Assembly (NCBI GenBank): GCA_038255145.1 | Contig: JBBSLP010000005.1 | Location: 62,001 to 126,000, forward strand | DNA from: WHTX01 sp038255145 | GTDB lineage: Bacteria > Actinomycetota > Acidimicrobiia > Acidimicrobiales > CAIXPF01 | Direction of reading: 5' to 3' | DNA: 64,000 nt | Shown: positions 25,065 to 33,041 of the stretch, in pieces | Position numbering within the stretch: the first letter of the stretch is position 1 | How the letters are laid out: each line of letters begins with the position of its first letter | Made by a program: the position numbers and the translations under genes | The notes under the pieces: generated by a model | What the model was told of the DNA's origin: nothing | The model's input: the letters and a program-made list of their open reading frames with translations, nothing else | Database searches by the model: none

Positions 25065-25936
25065 GCCCCGCCCGCGGCTGGGACGACCCGTGGCCCCGGT
25101 ACGCGCCGTCGGTGCCCCGGCGGGCCGAAGGGGGGATCGTCACCCGGCGGCAGCGGGGGGCCATGGCCACCACGTGGTGGTCGCAGCGCTTCGTCGCCGC
25201 GCTCGAGGCCTACGGGCTCGGCAGCCGCATGGACCGCGGTCGGCGCTACGCCCGCACCGGGCAGGTCCTGTCGGTGGAGGTGACCCCGGGCGTGCTCACC
25301 GCCCGGGTGCAGGGCTCGCGGCGCGTGCCCTACGCGATCAGGGTCCGTGTCGCCCTGCCCTCGGCCGCCCAGTGGGCCGACCTCGAGGCCACGCTGCGCT
25401 CCCAGGTCCGCTTCGCAGCCCGACTGCTCGCCGGCGAGGTGCCCCCCGAGCTCGAAGCCGCGGGCGCCGCAGCCGGCGTGGCCCTGTTCCCCCGCAGCTG
25501 GAAGGACGTGCACGCCACCTGCAGCTGCCCCGACGGGCAGAACCCCTGCAAGCACATCGCCGCCGTGCTCTACGTGTTCGCCGACCAACTCGACGCCGAC
25601 CCTTGGCTGCTGCTGGCGTGGCGGGGCCGCACCCGTGAACAGGTGCTGGCCCAGCTCGGCGTGGTCGCGGCGGGAGCCGGGATCAGGGCCCGGGAGGACG
25701 GGCTACCGCCGTGGTGGCCCCTCGTCCCCGGCGCCCTGGGGGCCGACGGCACCCGCTCGACCCTGGCCCCGCTGCCGCTGCCCAGCCCGGCCACCCCGCC
25801 CGACCGGGTTCTGGCCCGCCTCGAGCCCCTCGGGGCCGATGTGGCGGGTGTGCCCATCGTCGAGCTCCTGCGCCCCGCCTACGAGGCGCTGGCCGCGGAC
25901 CCCGGACCGGTCCCCATCGCGCTCAAACCGGCGTAG
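25061..25936 (+). CDS. SWIM zinc-finger protein, partner of the SNF2 ATPase
   Basis: 291 aa. The SWIM motif is C-x-C-x6-C-x-H in 'CSCPDGQNPCKHIAAVLY' (about residues 151-168). The N-terminal region ('WWSQRFVAALEAYGLGSRM' and 'RGRRYARTGQVLSVEV') is the conserved flank seen in actinobacterial SWIM proteins. The ATG overlaps the SNF2 stop (ATGA), indicating translational coupling. SNF2-SWIM gene pairs recur in actinobacteria; a role in chromatin or DNA repair is likely but unproven. Confidence 0.88.
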   Translation: MSPARGWDDPWPRYAPSVPRRAEGGIVTRRQRGAMATTWWSQRFVAALEAYGLGSRMDRGRRYARTGQVLSVEVTPGVLTARVQGSRRVPYAIRVRVALPSAAQWADLEATLRSQVRFAARLLAGEVPPELEAAGAAAGVALFPRSWKDVHATCSCPDGQNPCKHIAAVLYVFADQLDADPWLLLAWRGRTREQVLAQLGVVAAGAGIRAREDGLPPWWPLVPGALGADGTRSTLAPLPLPSPATPPDRVLARLEPLGADVAGVPIVELLRPAYEALAADPGPVPIALKPA

Positions 25937-25954
25937 GGATCTACGATCACCCCC

Positions 25955-26461
25955 GTGGGCGCGCCCGACGTCGTCGTCGCCTACCGGGCGTCGTGGGTGG
26001 AGGACTTCCGGGCGATCGCCGACCACCTCGAACCCTTCCTGGTCGGGGTGCCCCACCACGTCGAACACGTGGGCAGCGCCAGCGTGGCCGGCCTGGACGC
26101 CAAGCCGATCATCGACCTCGACGGGGTCGTCCCCACCTGCGGGTCTGTCGCCGCCGCCATCGCCGGCCTGGTGGCCGCGGGCTATGAGCACCGGGGTGAC
26201 CAGGGCATCGCCGGCCGGGAGGCGTTCGGCACCGTGGACGGCCTGCCCTACCACCACCTCTACGTCGTCGTCGCCGGCCGCCCGCCCTACCGTGACCACG
26301 TCGACCTGCGTGACCACCTGCGGTCGACTGAACGCATCCACCTCCGCCCGCGGTACGTGCATGCGTCCGATTCAGCCCGGAGAGGGGCAGGGCGCCCGCT
26401 CTTCTCTTGCCAGCCGGCCGATCGATCTCGGTCGCCATCAGCGGGGGAGTGCAGCCGCTGA
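25955..26461 (+). CDS. GrpB-family protein with degenerate C-terminus
   Basis: 168 codons from GTG 25955, with TACGAT at 25942-25947 as a leaderless-type -10. The GrpB (nucleotidyltransferase-like) core is clear: 'VEHVGSASVAGLDAKPIIDL' and 'LPYHHLYVVVAG'. Homology stops after 'YRDHVDLRDHLR' (about 26325). The last 45 or so residues are low-complexity Arg/Ser-rich sequence unlike the family's usual helical end. The frame ends 12 bp before the 3' boundary of rnpB. It is probably truncated and possibly non-functional. Confidence 0.6.
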   Translation: MGAPDVVVAYRASWVEDFRAIADHLEPFLVGVPHHVEHVGSASVAGLDAKPIIDLDGVVPTCGSVAAAIAGLVAAGYEHRGDQGIAGREAFGTVDGLPYHHLYVVVAGRPPYRDHVDLRDHLRSTERIHLRPRYVHASDSARRGAGRPLFSCQPADRSRSPSAGECSR

Positions 26462-26472
26462 CCTGCGGGGGT

Positions 26473-26843
<371 letters not shown>

Positions 26844-26945
26844 CTGTGCCATGCTACTCGCCGGCCCAACCTGGGTACATGACCCCGATCACAGCTCGAC
26901 GAGCACCGATCGCCGTTGGCGATGGCCTCTCTGAACTACTAATAC

Positions 26946-26982
26946 GATCGTTTCAATCGAACGATCACGAGTGCGCTAGGGT
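26946..26982 (+). promoter_or_regulatory. whiB promoter with inverted repeat over the -35 region
   Basis: GATCGTT (26946-26952) and AACGATC (26960-26966) form a 7-bp inverted repeat with a 7-nt spacer, in an AT-richer pocket. A TAGGGT -10 lies at 26977-26982, 7 nt before the GTG start at 26990. The repeat covers the expected -35 position and is a candidate operator. Confidence 0.5.
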
Positions 26983-26989
26983 CGAGGAC

Positions 26990-27361
26990 GTGAGCGACAC
27001 GGTCGACAACGGAGTCGGGCTCGCTTCCCTCGAGGGAAGCGTCGACGCAGATCTGCTGCCTCGCTGGATGCAGCAGGCGTGGATGCAGCACGGCATCTGC
27101 CACGGGCACACCGAGCTCTTCTTCCCCCCGGCGGGTGAGCGTCCCCACCAGAGGGCCGAGCGTGAAGACCTGGCCCGTTCGGTGTGCGGGGAATGTCCGG
27201 TGCGTTGCGAGTGCCGTGCCTACGCCCGGTACCACCGCGAGCACGGCTTCTGGGGTGGCGAGTCGGAAGAGGAGCGTCTCCTCGCCGGCTACCCGCCGCT
27301 GCACCCCATCGTGCCCCGGTCGGTCCGCCGCCAGATGAACAGCAAGGTCCCTGCGGCCTGA
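26990..27361 (+). CDS. WhiB-family iron-sulfur transcriptional regulator
   Basis: 123 aa. Cysteines 37, 66, 69 and 75 form the WhiB pattern C-x28-C-x2-C-x5-C that binds a [4Fe-4S] cluster; an extra Cys is at 73. The 'GFWGGESEEER' turn is the family's G(V/F)WGG motif, followed by a basic C-terminus ('RSVRRQMNSK') for DNA contact. WhiB proteins bind the primary sigma factor. GTG 26990 was chosen because TAGGGT is 7 nt upstream and no other in-frame start lies close. The convergent GlpD-like gene is 456 bp away. Confidence 0.93.
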   Translation: MSDTVDNGVGLASLEGSVDADLLPRWMQQAWMQHGICHGHTELFFPPAGERPHQRAEREDLARSVCGECPVRCECRAYARYHREHGFWGGESEEERLLAGYPPLHPIVPRSVRRQMNSKVPAA

Positions 27362-27492
27362 GGCTGTGGCGGCGGGCGACGCCGTCGTGCAGCGATCGTG
27401 AAGAAGTCGTGAGGAGCCTGCCGGGCGTCCCGGTAGGCTCCTGTGCATCACGCCCGTGGTGAGGTCGCTGGCCGGTGTCGGCGCTGTGTGGT

Positions 27493-27517
27493 GCCCCGCA
27501 GAACCACTCTGCGGGGC
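27493..27517 (+). terminator. Hairpin in the 456-bp whiB/GlpD-like intergenic region
   Basis: 9-bp stem GCCCCGCAG (27493-27501) and CTGCGGGGC (27509-27517) with a 7-nt loop, 131 bp after whiB. It is the only clear structure in the gap 27362-27817. No credible ORF was seen there: the open frames lack starts with signals and resemble nothing. It may be a terminator or part of an unrecognised small RNA. Confidence 0.5.
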
Positions 27518-27817
27518 CATTGTCGTTGGCCCGTCGTACCCCAGGTCAGGGCCGGCGCAGCGCCTGTGACCGAGGCGCTCGAGCGGCCGGGCGCACCTCG
27601 TGCTGCCACGGGCGCCCGACCGCTCTGCATGCGGTAGTTCGGCGTGTTGTCCCTGCTCACGCAGCGGGTGCGCTGACAGAGTGCCACGACCGTAACCGCC
27701 CTCGCGCCGCAACCTTACCCCCTGTTCGGCTCCGTGTCCCATGTCGACGACCCAGAATGCGGTCTGGTCAGGGCCGACGTGACCCGAGCGATGTTCAGCG
27801 TCCGCCCTGTCCGAAAG

Positions 27818-29467
27818 TCACTCAGGGTGACCATTTGTCAACGTCGGTCCGGATTGACGTTGCGCGGCGAAGGCAGCGCTCGCTGTGGTTGAGCGGGTGA
27901 TGACCATGTCAGCGACGGCCCGCACCTCGGCCGACCTGCGCTCCTGTGTCCAACCGAGCTCGTCACCGACGAGCTCGGCCACCGAGGGAGCAGCCGCACC
28001 CACTGCGGTCGGATCCTGCAGCAGCGCCGGCATCCGCCGATCGAGGAGATCGAGGAGACCGCCGGCCATCTCGTAGCGCACCCCGAAGAGCGCCTCGGCC
28101 CTGGAGTAGGGCAGACCCTCGACCAGGGGGTGGCGGAGAGCGGGCTCGTGCTCGAGCATGGCCAACACCACCCGGGCCTCGCCGCCGTAGCGGTGGGCCA
28201 GGCGATGGCGGGTGTCGTCGTCGACCACGCGCCCCGCCGTTCCCAGGTCACGCCTGTCGCGGACCTCGTCCCAACCGGCTGAGCCCCGCACGTGGAGGCG
28301 ACGGGCCAGCGACCGACCGTTCAGCCGCAGCCGGGTGCGGTCGTCCAGACCGTCGACCACGGCATCGACGGTCTGACGGGCCAGCTCCCGATAGGTGGTC
28401 ACCGTGCCTCCCAGCACCGACACCCGTCCCGGGCCCGTCAGGCGCAGCGGGTGGCGGCGGGTGGGCTCGAGCCCCTCGTCCCCGTCGTCGTCCACGTCGG
28501 GCGGGGGGCACACCTCGTCCCACCGGGCGGTGACGTCGGCGGGGGAGACGTCGACCCACAGGTGACGATGCACCGCCGCCAGCAGGGCCGCGGTCGCCTC
28601 GGCGCCGTGGAGGTCGGGGCCGAGCACGGCTCCCAACCGGGTGTGGCGGCCGTCGGGCACGCAGCACACGGCGGGCGCCCCGGCGTCACCGGACAGCACG
28701 AGGGCCGCCCCCAGGGGGAGCAGGGCGGCGGGCAGCGCCGCCCGGGTGACCCTTCGACCCCGCCGGGTCGAGTCCGCCGGCACCGAGGCATCGACGATGA
28801 TCCGGGCCGAGATGGTCACCGTCTCCCCGTCGATGTCGACGCTGAGCGATCCGCCCGGGAGGTCGTCGCCGTCCACGGTCGAGCGGATGCCCACCCGGTT
28901 CAGCACCACCGCGGCGCCGTCGAGGGCGGCCGTGCGGGCCAGGGCCAGGGCCAGGACGGCCTCGTCGACCTCGACCCGGTTGTTGACCCACGCCCCCTCC
29001 AGCCCCTCGGTCCGCAGCCGGGGCACGAGCTGCAGGGCTGTGGCCAGCGAGGTCAGTCCCACCTGGCGGGCCCGACGGCGGGCCCACGGCCACAGGTGGC
29101 GCCCCCGGCCGGCCTGGGCATCGGGGTCGTCGGCCGGGGCGGGCAACAGGATGGGCAGCTCCTCGACCAGGTGGGGGGCGACCTGGCACAGGTACTGGCG
29201 CTCGGCGGCCGACTCGACCACCTCGAACACGTGACGGGGCCGCAACCCTCCGCCCGGCGCCTCCAGCAGGGCCAACAGGTCGCTCGCCCCCCGGCACTCG
29301 TCGACGCCGAAGTCCTCGGGCTCGAGCAGGGCCGTGCGCAGCCCCCGGGTCGACGCGTCGAGGGCGATGCCCGCGCCGACGAGGTTGCCGCCCACCACGA
29401 TGAGGTCGAAGGGGGTGGCGGCCAACCGGGCCCGGGTGTCGCGCCGGGCGAAGCTCCCCTGCGCCAT
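27818..29467 (-). CDS. Divergent FAD-dependent glycerol-3-phosphate dehydrogenase-like protein
   Basis: 549 aa, full length for GlpD. The Rossmann strand is 'DLIVVGGNLVGAGIALDAS', where GlpD has GGGxTG. The FAD/substrate loop (SSRSSKLIHGGLRYLE in GlpD) is replaced by 'DECRGASDLLALLEAPGGG'. Later blocks remain recognisable ('APHLVEELPILLPAP', 'GPGRVSVLGGTVTTYRELA'), and the C-terminal 'RYEMAGGLLDLLDRRMPAL' departs from 'MARTLxDVLxRRxR'. It probably descends from GlpD but may have lost FAD or substrate binding. Glycerol kinase lies 11 kb away, not adjacent. Confidence 0.7.
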   Translation of the reverse strand: MAQGSFARRDTRARLAATPFDLIVVGGNLVGAGIALDASTRGLRTALLEPEDFGVDECRGASDLLALLEAPGGGLRPRHVFEVVESAAERQYLCQVAPHLVEELPILLPAPADDPDAQAGRGRHLWPWARRRARQVGLTSLATALQLVPRLRTEGLEGAWVNNRVEVDEAVLALALARTAALDGAAVVLNRVGIRSTVDGDDLPGGSLSVDIDGETVTISARIIVDASVPADSTRRGRRVTRAALPAALLPLGAALVLSGDAGAPAVCCVPDGRHTRLGAVLGPDLHGAEATAALLAAVHRHLWVDVSPADVTARWDEVCPPPDVDDDGDEGLEPTRRHPLRLTGPGRVSVLGGTVTTYRELARQTVDAVVDGLDDRTRLRLNGRSLARRLHVRGSAGWDEVRDRRDLGTAGRVVDDDTRHRLAHRYGGEARVVLAMLEHEPALRHPLVEGLPYSRAEALFGVRYEMAGGLLDLLDRRMPALLQDPTAVGAAAPSVAELVGDELGWTQERRSAEVRAVADMVITRSTTASAAFAAQRQSGPTLTNGHPE

Positions 29468-29566
29468 GGGCGGGGATGCTACCCGGGCGTCTCCGACGGA
29501 CCCCGCCGCTTCGCCGCCTCCGTCTCGGGCGACCCGGCGGTGACGACAGCCTAGGATCGCCGACCC

Positions 29567-29638
29567 GTGGGATCGACGGCCGCGGACGTGAGGGACGTGG
29601 TGCCCGAGACGGGGGAGCAGGACCGGACGTGGAGCTGA
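29567..29638 (+). CDS. Possible 23-codon leader ORF overlapping trpD
   Basis: GTG 29567 lies 9 nt after a TAGGAT -10-like hexamer (29552-29557), and the ORF ends TGG-AGC-TGA at 29630-29638. Its last 10 nt overlap the trpD start at 29629. A Trp codon occurs two codons before the stop, which is suggestive of Trp-sensitive coupling, although a single Trp codon is weak evidence. It may simply be a 5' untranslated leader. Confidence 0.35.
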   Translation: MGSTAADVRDVVPETGEQDRTWS

Positions 29639-30669
29639 CCGACATCGGCGGGTGGACGGGCGTGCTGGGCCGTCTGGCCGCGCACCAGCCCCTGACCCGT
29701 GACGAGGCGGCCGCGGCCATGTCCGCCATCCTCGCCGGCGATGCCACCCCGGCCCAGGTCGCCGGTTTCCTCGTCGCCCTGCGCATGAAGCGTGAGACCA
29801 CCGACGAGCTGCAGGGCCTGCTCGACGGCATGCTCGGCGCCGCCACCCTGGTGCCCCTCGACCTCGAGGCCACCCCGGTCCTCGACCTGGTGGGCTCGGG
29901 TGGTGACGGCAGCCACTCCATCAACGTCTCCACCCTGTCCGCCCTGGTGGTGGCGGGTGCCGGAGGCCGGGTGTGCAAGCACGGCAACCGCGGTGCCTCA
30001 TCGCGCAGCGGCTCGGCCGATCTGCTCGAGCAGCTCGGCGTGGCCCTCGAGGTCAGCCCCGAGGTCGTGGTCCGCTGCGTGCTGGGAGCCGGCATCGGCT
30101 TCTGCTTCGCTCCCCGCTTCCACCCCGCCATGCGCCATGCCGGACCGGCCCGACGCGAGCTCGGGGTGCCCACCGCGTTCAACTACCTGGGTCCCATCGC
30201 CAACCCCGCCCGGGTCCGCCGCCTGGTGCTGGGCGTGGGCGACGGCGCCATGGCCCGCCCCCTGCTCGACGTCCTCGCCGCCCGGGGGGCCGAGCGGGTG
30301 CTCGTCGTCCACGGTGACGACGGCATGGACGAGCTGACCACGACCACGGCGTCGACGGTGCTCGAACTGGTCGATGGCGACGTTCGCCAGTGGTCCCTCG
30401 AACCGCTCGAGCTCGGTCTGGCCCGGGCCCAGCGGGCCGACCTGGCCGTGTCAGGACCGGAGGAGTCCGCGGCCGCAGCCCGCCGGGTGCTGGCCGGAGA
30501 AGTGGGCCCCCACCGTGACATCGTGGTGCTCAACGCCGCAGCCGGCCTGGTCGTGGGCGGGGTGGCGACCGACCTGGCCGACGGTGTGGCCCGGGCGGGC
30601 GCGGCCATCGACGATGGTCGGGCGTCCCGGTCCCTGGACCTGCTGGTCTCGCTGTCCCACGCCAGCTGA
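29629..30669 (+). CDS. trpD: Anthranilate phosphoribosyltransferase
   Basis: 346 aa. It transfers the phosphoribosyl group of PRPP to anthranilate, the second step of tryptophan synthesis. The PRPP-binding motif is 'GSGGDGSHSINVST', followed by 'KHGNRGASSRSGSADLLE', 'FNYLGPIANPA' and 'VVHGDDGMDEL', all in the usual order. GTG 29629 was chosen because homology starts at 'WTGVLGRL' and no other start fits. No other trp gene is adjacent, so it stands alone here. It may be coupled to the overlapping leader ORF. Confidence 0.93.
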   Translation: MELTDIGGWTGVLGRLAAHQPLTRDEAAAAMSAILAGDATPAQVAGFLVALRMKRETTDELQGLLDGMLGAATLVPLDLEATPVLDLVGSGGDGSHSINVSTLSALVVAGAGGRVCKHGNRGASSRSGSADLLEQLGVALEVSPEVVVRCVLGAGIGFCFAPRFHPAMRHAGPARRELGVPTAFNYLGPIANPARVRRLVLGVGDGAMARPLLDVLAARGAERVLVVHGDDGMDELTTTTASTVLELVDGDVRQWSLEPLELGLARAQRADLAVSGPEESAAAARRVLAGEVGPHRDIVVLNAAAGLVVGGVATDLADGVARAGAAIDDGRASRSLDLLVSLSHAS

Positions 30670-30718
30670 CTGCGGCCGGTTCCGATCCGCTCGCCTCAGC
30701 GGCCGGCCCCGGACCGGT

Positions 30719-31315
30719 TCAGCGGGCGCTGACGGGGGTGCGGTGGCCACGCGGCGCATGGGCTGCTACCCAGGGCTCACCGCTTGTGGCGGTGACCGGC
30801 GGATCTACGCCCGGGGCCCCGAGCTCGACCCGGGCCTGGTCGATCAGGTCGATGCGCTCGGCCAGGTCGTCGAGGTCGTCGCCGGCCCACCCCGCCGGGG
30901 CCACGGTCGTCGGGCGGGCCAGGCCGACCAGGCGCACCGCGGTGCGCTCGACGAGGACCACGCGCGGGGTCAGCTGACGGAGCTGGCGGCCGCGTTCGGC
31001 CCGGGGCAGTCGGGCCAGGCGGACGACGTGGGCGTCGACGCGGATGGCCTGCTCGTGCAGTTCGTCCACCTGGTCCCGCAGGGCCGGTGACCACGGGCCG
31101 TGCGTGGTGGTCAGCCGCACCGCCCCCCGCAGGCGACGGTGGGTGCGGGCACCCAGGACCGGCGAGACCAGCCACACCAGCGGGGCCCCGGTGCGTGACC
31201 GGGGGTGCACCCGGTTCCGGCGGCACAGCAACCACACGGTGAGGGCGGTCAGGGACAGGGCGGCGACGACCATGGAAGCCGCCACGACCGCCAGGGCCAG
31301 CAGGACATCGCTCAT
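30719..31315 (-). CDS. Single-pass membrane protein of unknown function
   Basis: 198 aa. There is one N-terminal membrane segment (about 4-32), then a basic soluble region rich in Arg, Leu and Val with likely helical segments (about 80-165). A 'LVSPVLGARTHRRLRGAVRL' stretch is notable, but no family was recognised. ATG 31315 is the only start that precedes the membrane helix. It is convergent with trpD and divergent from the NYN-domain gene. Confidence 0.6.
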   Translation of the reverse strand: MSDVLLALAVVAASMVVAALSLTALTVWLLCRRNRVHPRSRTGAPLVWLVSPVLGARTHRRLRGAVRLTTTHGPWSPALRDQVDELHEQAIRVDAHVVRLARLPRAERGRQLRQLTPRVVLVERTAVRLVGLARPTTVAPAGWAGDDLDDLAERIDLIDQARVELGAPGVDPPVTATSGEPWVAAHAPRGHRTPVSAR

Positions 31316-31418
31316 CCCCGGACACGCTAGCTGCGGGCCCCGGGCTGGGGACGTCGGACCGTGCCGCGGTGCAAGGGCGCATCGGTCGCGCCTACCGCTG
31401 GGTACAGTCGACGTTGCC

Positions 31419-32729
31419 GTGCCTGATCCGTCCCCACCTGCCTTGCGACCCGTCGCCGAGCTGGCCCTGGGTGTGGCGCGGCTGGGCGAGGGCGAGGTGC
31501 CGGTCGTACCCGCCCCGGCCGCCCTGCGCCCGTTCCTGTCCTTCGCCCGGCTGCCCCCCACGGCCCAGGCGCTGGCGCTGCGGGTGGTGGACGAGGACGA
31601 GGCCTTCCGGCAACGGGTCCGCGACGCGGCCTGTGCCGAGGACGTGGGGGAAGCGGGCTGGCTCTTTCTGTGCCGGCCCGAGGGTTGGCAGGACGCCTGC
31701 GCCGCCGTGTCCGGGTCCTCCCGGGGCCCCGGGGGTGGCGGAGGTGCGGGGGAGCGCGACCAACGTCGCTCGGCCCGTCGCCAGGCCCACGCCGATGCGG
31801 CACGGGCCCGGCTCGAGGAGCGGGTGGCCCGGGCCGAGGGCGAGCTCGACCGCCTGCGGGCCGAGGCCGGCGAGCTGCGACGGGCCCAACGGGTGTCGCT
31901 GGCCGAGGTCGACAAGCTGAGCGCCGAGCTGGTGTCGGCCAACGAGCAGCGCTCCCAGGCCGTGCGCCAGTTCAAGGCGTCCGAGGCCCTGGTGGCCGAG
32001 CGATCGGTCGAGGCCCGCAAGCTGCGCCAGCGGGTCAACGACCTCGAAGCCCTCCTGGCCGGCGCGGCGGCGACGTCCGCCACCGGGGCTGCGGCGGTCG
32101 ACGCCCCCGCCGTGGCCGCGGCAGCCAGCGGGCTCACCCGGGCGGCCGCGGCCGCGGTCGAGGCCGCCACCGCGGCCGACCGGCTGGCCGTCGCCCTGTC
32201 CGAAGCCGTGGCCGCCCTCGGTGTCGAGGTCGGCCCGTCGGCGGGGCCGTCCCGGGCCCAGGAGCCGTTGCGGCCGCTGCGGCGCACCGCGGCCCGCCTG
32301 CCCGCCGGGGTGGTCGACGACACCGAGCCCGCCGCCGAGCACCTCCTGCGCCTGCCCGGCGCCATCCTCCTCGTCGACGGGTACAACGTGTCCAAGACGG
32401 GCTGGCCCGACCTCGAGCTCGGCACCCAGCGCCTGCGCCTGGTCAACGGCCTGGCCGATCTGCGGGCCCGCACCGGCGCCCAGGTCGAGGTGGTGTTCGA
32501 CGGGGTGGAGCAACGCCAGCTCGCCGCCCGGGGCATCCCCAGCACCGTGCGGGTGCGCTTCTCCCCGGCCGGTGTCGAGGCCGACGACCTGGTGCTGGAG
32601 CTGGTCGAGGACCTGCCCCTGTCCCGCCCGGTCATCGTGGTCTCCACGGACAAGCGGGTGCGTGACGGTGCCCGCCAGCGGGGAGCGTCGACCCTGTCGT
32701 CGCAGACCCTCCTCTCCGTGCTGCGCTGA
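31419..32729 (+). CDS. NYN-domain (YacP-like) putative ribonuclease with coiled coil
   Basis: 436 aa. It has an unrecognised N-terminal helical region (about 1-100), a coiled coil (about 110-215), an Ala-rich linker and a C-terminal NYN/PIN-like nuclease domain. Key acidic positions are in 'LLVDGYNVSKTGWP', 'VVFDGVEQ', 'EADDLVLELV' and 'VVSTDKRVRDGARQRG'. YacP/Rae1-type NYN proteins cleave mRNA on ribosomes, so a role in RNA decay is likely. GTG 31419 is 10 nt after TACAGT (31403-31408), a leaderless-type promoter. Confidence 0.85.
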   Translation: MPDPSPPALRPVAELALGVARLGEGEVPVVPAPAALRPFLSFARLPPTAQALALRVVDEDEAFRQRVRDAACAEDVGEAGWLFLCRPEGWQDACAAVSGSSRGPGGGGGAGERDQRRSARRQAHADAARARLEERVARAEGELDRLRAEAGELRRAQRVSLAEVDKLSAELVSANEQRSQAVRQFKASEALVAERSVEARKLRQRVNDLEALLAGAAATSATGAAAVDAPAVAAAASGLTRAAAAAVEAATAADRLAVALSEAVAALGVEVGPSAGPSRAQEPLRPLRRTAARLPAGVVDDTEPAAEHLLRLPGAILLVDGYNVSKTGWPDLELGTQRLRLVNGLADLRARTGAQVEVVFDGVEQRQLAARGIPSTVRVRFSPAGVEADDLVLELVEDLPLSRPVIVVSTDKRVRDGARQRGASTLSSQTLLSVLR

Positions 32730-32778
32730 GCGCGGCCCGGCCCGCCGGGCCCAGCCTCGTCAGACCCTTCGATGTCAC

Positions 32779-32845
32779 ACCTCATGCGTACGGTGCGGGC
32801 CCGGGGTTGGAGGCCGTGCCGTGTCCGGAAGCGATCGCATGAGGT
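32779..32845. promoter_or_regulatory. 10-bp inverted repeat in the leader of the small zinc-binding-type gene
   Basis: Arms ACCTCATGCG (32779-32788) and CGCATGAGGT (32836-32845) are perfect complements with a 47-nt spacer. The second arm includes the GAGGT Shine-Dalgarno of ATG 32853, so pairing would hide the ribosome binding site. The effector, if any, is unknown. Confidence 0.45.
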
Positions 32846-32852
32846 ACCTGCC

Positions 32853-33026
32853 ATGCCCGAGGACGACGAGCCTCCCCAGCCTGTGCTGCTGAGCTGCACG
32901 GCGTGTCCCGCCCGCCACAGCGTGGCTTGCGACGACTGCGTGGTGAACGTGCTGTGGCGTGACCGCCCGGGGCGACCGGCCGAGGTGCGGGCAGCCGAGG
33001 TGTGGGGGGTGGATCGGGTGTGGTGA
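32853..33026 (+). CDS. Small CxxC/CxxC protein
   Basis: 57 aa from ATG 32853 with GAGGT 7 nt upstream. The core 'SCTACPARHSVACDDCVVNVL' in part ('CTACPA' and 'CDDC', 9-10 residues apart) suggests a zinc-binding or iron-sulfur mini-domain. Small proteins with this Cys pattern occur in actinobacteria, but no function is known to me. It lies 15 bp upstream of queG. Confidence 0.65.
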   Translation: MPEDDEPPQPVLLSCTACPARHSVACDDCVVNVLWRDRPGRPAEVRAAEVWGVDRVW

Positions 33027-33041
33027 GCGGGTTGCGCGATC

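Noticed and set aside
22311..25936. SNF2 ATPase as part of a phage-defence system such as DISARM
   Set aside because: No methyltransferase, phospholipase D or other defence genes are adjacent, only the SWIM partner, a common chromosomal pair.
27362..27817. Several short ORFs and a possible small RNA (6C-like) between whiB and the GlpD-like gene
   Set aside because: The ORFs lack start signals and similarity; the single hairpin at 27493-27517 does not show the paired C-rich loops expected for 6C RNA.
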